A stretch of DNA of 6,428 nucleotides from Pseudomonadota bacterium (GTDB lineage: Bacteria > Pseudomonadota > Gammaproteobacteria > Burkholderiales > SG8-39), in assembly GCA_003242425.1 (NCBI GenBank), contig QGUL01000111.1:1-6428 (forward strand). The letters are read 5' to 3'. The notes beneath the pieces were generated by a model. It did not search any database and was not told the DNA's origin. It worked only from the letters and a program-made list of their open reading frames with translations. The position numbers and the translations under genes are program-made. Shown piece after piece: positions 1 through 6,428 of the stretch (its first letter is position 1; the number at the start of each line of letters is the position of its first letter).

Positions 1-2016
1 ATGGTCGGGGGTGTCCGGGTTGATTTGCCGCGCGCGCTCGTCGAAGGTGGGCGTGTAGTGCCAGTGCGACGGCGGATAGGGGTTGAGATGGCGGTTGAGC
101 GTCAGGACGGCGAGTGCGGAGGGGTCGTTGCGCTGGGCGTCGATGCCCGTCAGCAGCTCGCGCTTGACCAGCTCGAACTCCTCCTGCGGGAAGGAAGGTT
201 CGCGCAGCATTTCCGCCACCAGCGCGAGCGCCCCCGGCAGATTGGCGCGGATGGTGTTGATGGACGCGCTTTCCAGGCCCACGCTCACCGTGGCGCGCAG
301 GCGCTCCAGTTCGTCGTTGAGTTCGGCGCGCGTGCGCTTTCGCGTGCCGCGCGAAAGCATGGCGCTGGCGATGGAGCAGGCAGCCCGGCGGTTGGCGAGC
401 GTTTCGGGCGTGCCCCAGTGCAGGTCCATCTGCAGGGTCACGGTGTTGCCGCGCGTCTTCTTCGGCAGCATCACGAGCTCGATGCCGGGCTCGATCTTGC
501 GGCGGACGAGCCGCGCCTCGATGTTGTCCGGCGTGGGGTCGAAGACTTCACCCAGCACGATCTCGGTGTCGGCCTGGAAATCCCCGAGCAGGGTCTCTAT
601 GTCCGGCCGCTGAGGAATCGCCACGCGTTGGGGCTCCCCCGTGGGGTAGAACAGTCCCACGGTCCGGTTGGCCGGGCGCAGATACGCCAGCGCGACGCGC
701 TGTACGTCCTCGCGCGTGACCTTCGCCAGCCGATCGCGGTACCAGAACAGGAGCCGCCAGTCGCCGATCGCCTCGAATTCCGACAGGGTCAGCGCCAGTT
801 TGCGCGTGTTGGTGAGCAGCATCTCGACGTCGTTCTGCAGCTTCAGGCGCGCGCGCTCGACTTCCTCGTCGGTCACCGGCTGCTCGGCGAAGCCTTCCAC
901 CACGCGCAGCAGTGCGTCGCGCGCCGCGGAGAGCGAACCTTCCTTGCGCACGCTGGCGCCGAAGTACACCGAGCCCGCTTCGCGAAGCTGGCGGTTATAG
1001 CCGTAAGTGAAGGTCGCCAGGCCGGTCTCCACCAGCGCCTTGTGCAGGCGGCCGCTGGGCCTGTCGACCAGCAGCTCCGTGAGCACGTCCACCGGCACGT
1101 AGTCCGGATGCGAGCCGGGCGGGATGTGGTAGAGCGCGCCCACCATCTGCACGTCGCCCACGCGTTTGAGGATCACTTCGCGCTCGCCGTCCTGCGGCGG
1201 CTCCTCGGTGTAGGTCTGCGGCACCGGCTCCTTGGGACGCGGGATGCGGCCGAAGGTGTCGGCGATCTTGCGCAGGGCGCGTGCCTCGTCGAAGCGCCCC
1301 GCGACGATCAGCACCGCGTTGTCGGGGCGGTAGTAGCGCTTGTAGAACGCGCGCAGCCGCTCGATCGGCACGTTCTCGATGTCGCTGCGGGTGCCGATCA
1401 CCGTGCGGCCGTAGTTGTGCCACATGTAGGCGGCGGCGCTGATGCGCTCGTTGAGCAGCGTCGCGGGATTGTTTTCGCCGGCCTCGAATTCGTTGCGCAC
1501 CACGGTCATTTCGCTCGCCAGATCCTCGGCCGAGACGCGCGCGTTGACCATGCGGTCGGCCTCCAGATCGAGCATCACCTCGAGGGTTTTCTCGTTGGCG
1601 GGGAAGGTCTCGTAGTAATTGGTACGGTCGAAGGAGGTGGTGCCGTTGAAATCGGCGCCGTGCTTGATCAGCGTGCCCTTGGGATTGGGATAGCGCTTCG
1701 TGCCCTTGAACAGCAGGTGTTCGAGCAGATGGGCCATGCCGCGCTCGCCGTAGCCCTCGTGCCGCGAACCGACCAGATAGGTGATGTTGACCGTGATCTG
1801 GTCCTGCGCCGGGTCGGGCATGAGCAGCACCTTGAGGCCGTTGGCGAGCCGGTATTCGTTGATGCCCGCTAGCGCGGGCCCGCGTTCGACGCCGGGCGGC
1901 AGCGCGTTGCTTTTCGTGGCCGTTTCCGAGCCGGCGGGCGCGGCGTAGGCAAGCGGCCAGGCGTACAGGCCGGCGCATAGCAGCGCCGCGAACGCGACCA
2001 TCCATCGTCGAAGCAT
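1..2016 (-). CDS. M16 family zinc metallopeptidase, secreted (partial, C-terminus beyond left edge)
   Basis: Reading the minus strand from the ATG at 2016-2014 gives 672 codons open to base 1 with no stop, so the gene is cut by the window edge. Residues 1-25 form a signal peptide (Arg-rich start, hydrophobic core, AYA cleavage site after residue 25), so the product should act in the periplasm. The zinc site is HLLEH at residues 96-100, with the third ligand probably E176 in VVRNEFE, about 75 residues on; this is the HXXEH signature of M16 peptidases. The order appears to be catalytic M16 domain (about 55-200), M16_C-like domain (about 210-390), then a second M16 repeat from about 505. The second repeat has ACSIASAM at 546-553 where HXXEH would fall, so it should be the inactive half. 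Two-domain relatives such as PqqL are about 900 residues, so some 230-260 are probably missing. The start is supported by AAGGA five bases upstream. The exact substrate is unknown; family members degrade peptides. Confidence 0.93.
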   Translation of the reverse strand, partial: MLRRWMVAFAALLCAGLYAWPLAYAAPAGSETATKSNALPPGVERGPALAGINEYRLANGLKVLLMPDPAQDQITVNITYLVGSRHEGYGERGMAHLLEHLLFKGTKRYPNPKGTLIKHGADFNGTTSFDRTNYYETFPANEKTLEVMLDLEADRMVNARVSAEDLASEMTVVRNEFEAGENNPATLLNERISAAAYMWHNYGRTVIGTRSDIENVPIERLRAFYKRYYRPDNAVLIVAGRFDEARALRKIADTFGRIPRPKEPVPQTYTEEPPQDGEREVILKRVGDVQMVGALYHIPPGSHPDYVPVDVLTELLVDRPSGRLHKALVETGLATFTYGYNRQLREAGSVYFGASVRKEGSLSAARDALLRVVEGFAEQPVTDEEVERARLKLQNDVEMLLTNTRKLALTLSEFEAIGDWRLLFWYRDRLAKVTREDVQRVALAYLRPANRTVGLFYPTGEPQRVAIPQRPDIETLLGDFQADTEIVLGEVFDPTPDNIEARLVRRKIEPGIELVMLPKKTRGNTVTLQMDLHWGTPETLANRRAACSIASAMLSRGTRKRTRAELNDELERLRATVSVGLESASINTIRANLPGALALVAEMLREPSFPQEEFELVKRELLTGIDAQRNDPSALAVLTLNRHLNPYPPSHWHYTPTFDERARQINPDTPDH

Positions 2017-2052
2017 GGGATTCCTTCCGGTGGTGCAGACGGCAAAAGCGCT

Positions 2053-2058
2053 ATTGTA
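2053..2058 (-). promoter_or_regulatory. Candidate sigma-70 -10 box for the M16 peptidase gene
   Basis: On the minus strand these bases read TACAAT, five of six matches to TATAAT. Transcription would start near 2046 and give a leader of about 30 bases before the ATG at 2016. I see no convincing -35 hexamer at the expected distance (2076-2081 reads ATCGGC on the minus strand), so the promoter is weak or needs an activator. This is a motif match only. Confidence 0.3.
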
Positions 2059-2066
2059 GGCGGCCG

Positions 2067-2128
2067 GCGGACCCGGCCGATGGGCAGACTGCGCAGGCGG
2101 CCCGGAAGTTCCGCAGCGCCGGGTCCGC
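2067..2128. repeat. Inverted repeat in the divergent M16/htpG control region
   Basis: GCGGACCCGGC at 2067-2077 is the exact reverse complement of GCCGGGTCCGC at 2118-2128, an 11-bp perfect repeat with a 40-base spacer. Inside it lie a second pair, CTGCG (2089-2093) with CGCAG (2112-2116), and a short palindrome CGGAA-G-TTCCG centred on 2108. The whole block sits between the two outward-facing candidate promoters, where a shared operator or a structured element could sit. It does not match the CIRCE consensus. In DNA this rich in G and C, some such repeats arise by chance. Confidence 0.45.
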
Positions 2129-2159
2129 GGCCCCGGTGGCGGGCGCGGCGGGGCAGGGG

Positions 2160-2188
2160 CTTGAATTCGGCGTTGCCGCCGCCATATA
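2160..2188 (+). promoter_or_regulatory. Probable sigma-32 (RpoH) heat-shock promoter of htpG
   Basis: The -35 element CTTGAAT (2160-2166) matches six of seven bases of the sigma-32 consensus CTTGAAA. The -10 element CGCCATATA (2180-2188) matches CCCCATNTA with one mismatch. The 13-base spacer between them falls in the usual sigma-32 range. Transcription would start near 2195, giving a leader of about 28 bases before the htpG ATG. htpG is a classical sigma-32 target in E. coli, which supports the call. No start site has been measured here. Confidence 0.7.
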
Positions 2189-2222
2189 GCGGCCCAATCT
2201 GCATACGGAGGAAAGCACGTCC

Positions 2223-4145
<1,923 letters not shown>

Positions 4146-4148
4146 GGA

Positions 4149-4203
4149 GCCGCCGGCGGCCGGGCGGCAGGGACCGGCCGGCAGCGGGCCGGCGAGAACT
4201 TTT
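4149..4203 (+). terminator. GC-rich hairpins after htpG, possible weak or imperfect terminator
   Basis: Just after the htpG stop lies the perfect palindrome GCCGCCGGCGGC (4149-4160). It is followed by a hairpin with stem CCGGCC (4174-4179) and GGCCGG (4187-4192) around a seven-base loop. The only T run, TTTT at 4200-4203, begins seven bases after the stem, which is too far for a textbook intrinsic terminator. The structure may slow or attenuate transcription between htpG and the ATPase gene, or simply reflect base composition. Confidence 0.3.
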
Positions 4204-4206
4204 ACG

Positions 4207-4235
4207 TTGAGCGACAAGGGACGCGGCGCGATACT
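4207..4235 (+). promoter_or_regulatory. Candidate sigma-70 promoter for the GspE-type ATPase gene
   Basis: TTGAGC (4207-4212) and GATACT (4230-4235) each match four of six consensus bases and are separated by the ideal 17 bases. Transcription would start near 4242, about 31 bases before the ATG at 4273. If this is real, the TTG at 4207 is part of the -35 box and not the start codon. The individual matches are modest. Confidence 0.35.
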
Positions 4236-4272
4236 CGCCCTGATCCGATCCTGCCCGTCCCTCGACCGTCCC

Positions 4273-6069
4273 ATGGCCGCCGTCATCGCTAATCAGGAGC
4301 GCAAACTCACCCTCAGCGAAGTGCTCGACCAGCTGGTCGAGGACGGCTACGTCCCGCGCGAGGACGCGGACTCGCTCCTGGCGAGCCGCCATCTGCACAA
4401 GGCGGGGGTGCATCCGCTCGCCCTCGTCGCCGAACAGAAGTGGAAGTCGCTCAAGCCGCCCCACAAACCGCTCCACCTGGAATGGCTGACCGAGTGGTAC
4501 GCCACCCGTAACGGGCTGGCCTACTATCACATCGATCCGCTGAAGATCAATTTCGCCGCAGTCACCGAGCTGGTGTCGAGCGCCTATGCCGAGCGCTTCA
4601 AGATCCTGCCTGTGGAGGTGAACGGCCGCGAGGCGGTGATCGCCTCCGCCGAGCCCTTCGTGCGCGAGTGGGAGCGCGAGCTCGCGCAGATGCTGCGGCT
4701 GGACATCAAGCGGGTGTTCGCGAACCCGCTCGACATCAACCGCTATATCGTCGAGTTCTACAACTTCGCGAAGTCGGTCAAGCGCGCCGCCGGCAGCGCG
4801 GAGAAGCGTTCCGATCTCTCCAACTTCGAACAGCTTGTCGAGCTGGGCAAGACCAACCGCCAGCTCGACGCCAACGACCAGCACATCGTCAGCATCGTCG
4901 ACTGGCTGTGGCAGTACGCCTTCGATCAGCGTGCGAGCGATATCCACATCGAGCCGCGGCGCGAATTCGGCCAGGTGCGTTTCCGCATCGACGGCGTGCT
5001 GCACAACGTCTACCAGCTGCCTGCGCCCGTGATCGCGGCCATGACCAGCCGCATCAAGATCCTCGGCCGCATGGACGTGGTCGAGAAGCGCCGTCCGCAG
5101 GACGGCCGCATCAAGACCCGCACCGCCGACGGCCAGGAAGTGGAGCTGCGTCTGTCCACGCTGCCCACCGCCTTCGGCGAGAAACTGGTGATGCGGATCT
5201 TCGATCCCGAGGTGCTGGTGAAGGACTTCACCGAGCTGGGTTTCACGCCCGAGGACAAGCGCCGCTGGGAGGAGATGACTGCACGGCCGCACGGCATCAT
5301 CCTCGTCACCGGTCCCACCGGCTCGGGCAAGACCACCACGCTCTATTCGACCCTGAAGGCGCTCGCGACCGAGGCGGTCAACGTCTGCACCATCGAGGAC
5401 CCGATCGAGATGGTGGAGCCGGCCTTCAACCAGATGCAGGTGCAGCCGGCCATCGACCTGACCTTCGCCGAAGGCGTACGCGCGCTCATGCGGCAGGACC
5501 CGGACATCATCATGGTGGGCGAGATCCGCGACCTGGAGACGGCGGAGATGGCCATCCAGGCGGCGCTGACCGGCCACCTGGTACTCTCCACGCTGCATAC
5601 CAACGACGCCGCCTCGGCCATCACGCGCCTGCTCGATCTGGGCGTGCCGCGCTACCTGCTGAACGCCACTATCATCGGCATCATGGCGCAGCGCCTGGTG
5701 CGGACGCTGTGTCCGCAATGCAAGCAGAAGGTGTCCTACGAGGAAGGCGGTACGGCGGAAATCGACTGGGACGAGCTCGTCGCGCCGTGGAAAGCCCGCC
5801 GGCCGGACTATCTATACCGTCCGGTGGGCTGCCTCGATTGCCGCATGACCGGCTACCGGGGCCGCGTGGGAATTTACGAGGTCTTGACCATGTCGCCGGC
5901 CATCCGGCGCTTGGTCTATGCCGAAGCGGATATCGCCAAGATCCGCGAGCAGGCGTACAAAGAAGGCATGAAGAGCCTCCGCGTCAGCGGGGCGATGAAG
6001 GTGGCTGCCGGCCTGACCACACTGGAGGAAGTGCTGAAGGTCGCGCCGCCGCATCATGCCGAGAGGTAA
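4273..6069 (+). CDS. GspE/PulE/PilB-family secretion or pilus assembly ATPase
   Basis: A complete 598-residue hexameric ATPase of the type II secretion/type IV pilus superfamily, which powers movement of pseudopilin or pilin from the cytoplasmic face of the inner membrane. Residues about 1-150 resemble the T2SSE_N/MshEN region. The core shows ASDIHIEP (221-228), PQDGR ending at 279, FGEKLVMR (301-308), Walker A GPTGSGKT (347-354, K353), Asp box TIEDP (E375, D376), Walker B ending in E417 (DIIMVGE, 411-417) and His box STLHTND (H442). A tetracysteine zinc motif, C480-x2-C483 with C520-x2-C523, marks GspE/PilB assembly ATPases; PilT-type retraction ATPases lack it. No GspF, pilin or other secretion gene is visible nearby, so its machine is unknown and I give no symbol. 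I chose ATG 4273 over TTG 4207 (66 bases longer, 620 residues) because TTG is rarer and overlaps a possible -35 box; neither has a clear ribosome site. The next gene begins at once, suggesting an operon. Confidence 0.93.
   Translation: MAAVIANQERKLTLSEVLDQLVEDGYVPREDADSLLASRHLHKAGVHPLALVAEQKWKSLKPPHKPLHLEWLTEWYATRNGLAYYHIDPLKINFAAVTELVSSAYAERFKILPVEVNGREAVIASAEPFVREWERELAQMLRLDIKRVFANPLDINRYIVEFYNFAKSVKRAAGSAEKRSDLSNFEQLVELGKTNRQLDANDQHIVSIVDWLWQYAFDQRASDIHIEPRREFGQVRFRIDGVLHNVYQLPAPVIAAMTSRIKILGRMDVVEKRRPQDGRIKTRTADGQEVELRLSTLPTAFGEKLVMRIFDPEVLVKDFTELGFTPEDKRRWEEMTARPHGIILVTGPTGSGKTTTLYSTLKALATEAVNVCTIEDPIEMVEPAFNQMQVQPAIDLTFAEGVRALMRQDPDIIMVGEIRDLETAEMAIQAALTGHLVLSTLHTNDAASAITRLLDLGVPRYLLNATIIGIMAQRLVRTLCPQCKQKVSYEEGGTAEIDWDELVAPWKARRPDYLYRPVGCLDCRMTGYRGRVGIYEVLTMSPAIRRLVYAEADIAKIREQAYKEGMKSLRVSGAMKVAAGLTTLEEVLKVAPPHHAER
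6063..6067 (+). promoter_or_regulatory. Ribosome binding site deciding the start of the MASE1-like gene
   Basis: GAGGT overlaps the first base of the ATPase stop codon (TAA 6067-6069) and lies nine bases before TTG 6077. It favours TTG over the upstream ATG at 6056, which has no Shine-Dalgarno at usable distance (AAGG at 6036-6039 is 16 bases away). The overlap with the stop codon suggests translational coupling. Confidence 0.5.
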
Positions 6070-6076
6070 AGCAAGG

Positions 6077-6428
6077 TTGCCCGACAACAAGAACAAAAAC
6101 CTGCTCAGGGAAGGATTCAGCAAGAACGCGCAGGGCCGGCGGCTGTTGGCGATCGCGCTGCTGGCGCTCGTCTATACGGCCCTAGGCTGGTTCGGCCAGC
6201 AGTTTGCCACCATCCACAGTCCCGCCACGCTCGTTTCGCCAGCAGCCGGTCTGGGCGTGGCGGCGCTGGTGCTCGGCGGCCTGGCCCTGCTGCCGGGCGT
6301 CGCGCTGGGCGCGCTCGGTGCCATGCTCCTGGGCGGCCTCGGCTGGCAGCCGGCGTTGTGGATCGCGGCGGGGACGACGGCGCAGGCCTATCTCCCCCCC
6401 CGGATCCTTCCCCCCCGTTGCTGTTTCG
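6077..6428 (+). CDS. Membrane sensor protein with MASE1-like N-terminus (partial, C-terminus beyond right edge)
   Basis: The first 117 codons of a gene cut by the window edge. After a polar, Lys/Arg-rich start, hydrophobic segments fall at about 23-42, 56-72, 73-89 and from 93. The pattern of SPAAGLGVAALVL followed by LLPGVALGALGAMLLGG and a WIAAGTTAQAYL-type segment resembles MASE1, an integral membrane sensory domain. In known proteins MASE1 precedes GGDEF, EAL, PAS or histidine-kinase domains; which one follows here cannot be seen. I chose TTG 6077 because GAGGT lies nine bases upstream; ATG 6056 in the same frame would add seven residues (MPRGKAR) and overlap the ATPase gene by 14 bases. 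Either way the two genes are almost touching and probably cotranscribed. The last dozen codons are unreliable because of two C runs. It could also be another multi-pass membrane protein. Confidence 0.65.
   Translation, partial: MPDNKNKNLLREGFSKNAQGRRLLAIALLALVYTALGWFGQQFATIHSPATLVSPAAGLGVAALVLGGLALLPGVALGALGAMLLGGLGWQPALWIAAGTTAQAYLPPRILPPRCCF
6394..6416. other. Two poly-C runs, probable low-quality sequence at a contig end
   Basis: There are eight consecutive C at 6394-6401 and seven at 6410-6416, within the last 35 bases. In the membrane-protein frame they give PP twice. Replacing CCC-CCC with GCC-GCC at 6395-6400 and with CGC-CGC at 6410-6415 would turn this into YLAARILRR, the kind of sequence expected at this point of a MASE1 domain. 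That points to G read as C and not to real biology. The reading frame itself is not broken. Confidence 0.55.

Noticed and set aside
1..1872. Plus-strand open frame of 623 codons opposite the M16 gene
   Set aside because: It is codon-aligned with the real M16 frame on the other strand; its His/Arg/Gln/Val-rich translation resembles no family. Long antisense frames are common in GC-rich genes.
995..2005. Minus-strand 336-codon frame over the peptidase start
   Set aside because: It is out of frame with the HXXEH-bearing protein and gives an Arg/Ala-rich sequence with no recognisable motif.
1..2016. Lipoprotein signal at Cys14 of the M16 peptidase
   Set aside because: Leu precedes the Cys and it lies inside the hydrophobic core, so it is not a lipobox; the AYA site at 23-25 fits ordinary cleavage better.
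2017..2222. CIRCE operator or RNA thermometer (ROSE-type) upstream of htpG
   Set aside because: There is no TTAGCACTC-N9-GAGTGCTAA pattern, and the predicted leader of about 28 bases is too short for a ROSE-like fold.
4668..6185. Plus-strand 505-codon frame overlapping the ATPase and the next gene
   Set aside because: It is a +1 shadow of the ATPase with an Arg/Gly/Ala-rich composition and no motif; it runs into the membrane-protein gene out of frame.

Overview
This is a GC-rich (roughly two-thirds G+C by eye) proteobacterial chromosomal window with four protein genes. The family mix suggests a betaproteobacterium, perhaps Rhodocyclales or Nitrosomonadales. That placement comes from general resemblance of the M16 and GspE/PulE proteins and is only moderately supported. 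I see no tRNA, rRNA, CRISPR array, insertion sequence, integrase or phage gene.

Layout. (1) Bases 1-2016, minus strand: N-terminal 672 residues of a secreted M16 (pitrilysin/insulinase-type) zinc peptidase that runs off the left edge. (2) Bases 2017-2222: a divergent intergenic region. It holds a weak -10 candidate for the peptidase, an 11-bp perfect inverted repeat, and a good match to a sigma-32 heat-shock promoter facing htpG. (3) Bases 2223-4145, plus strand: complete htpG, the bacterial Hsp90. (4) Bases 4146-4272: GC-rich palindromes and a candidate sigma-70 promoter. (5) Bases 4273-6069, plus strand: complete GspE/PulE/PilB-type secretion or pilus ATPase with Walker A, Asp box, Walker B, His box and tetracysteine zinc motif. 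(6) Base 6077 (or 6056) to the right edge, plus strand: start of a multi-pass membrane protein resembling a MASE1 sensory domain, very closely coupled to the ATPase gene.

How they may work together. HtpG (cytoplasmic chaperone) and the M16 peptidase (periplasmic) are transcribed divergently from a shared control region, so both could contribute to protein quality control, but only htpG shows a heat-shock promoter. The ATPase and the MASE1-like gene look like a two-gene unit. MASE1 proteins often end in GGDEF, EAL or histidine-kinase domains, so a c-di-GMP link to the ATPase is plausible, but the output domain lies outside the window.

Quality note. The last ~35 bases contain two long C runs that look like G-to-C miscalls at a contig end. 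Most of the window is ordinary housekeeping sequence and I found no clearly new biological system. The most useful leads are the htpG control region, the ATPase/MASE1 pair, and the suspect right edge.
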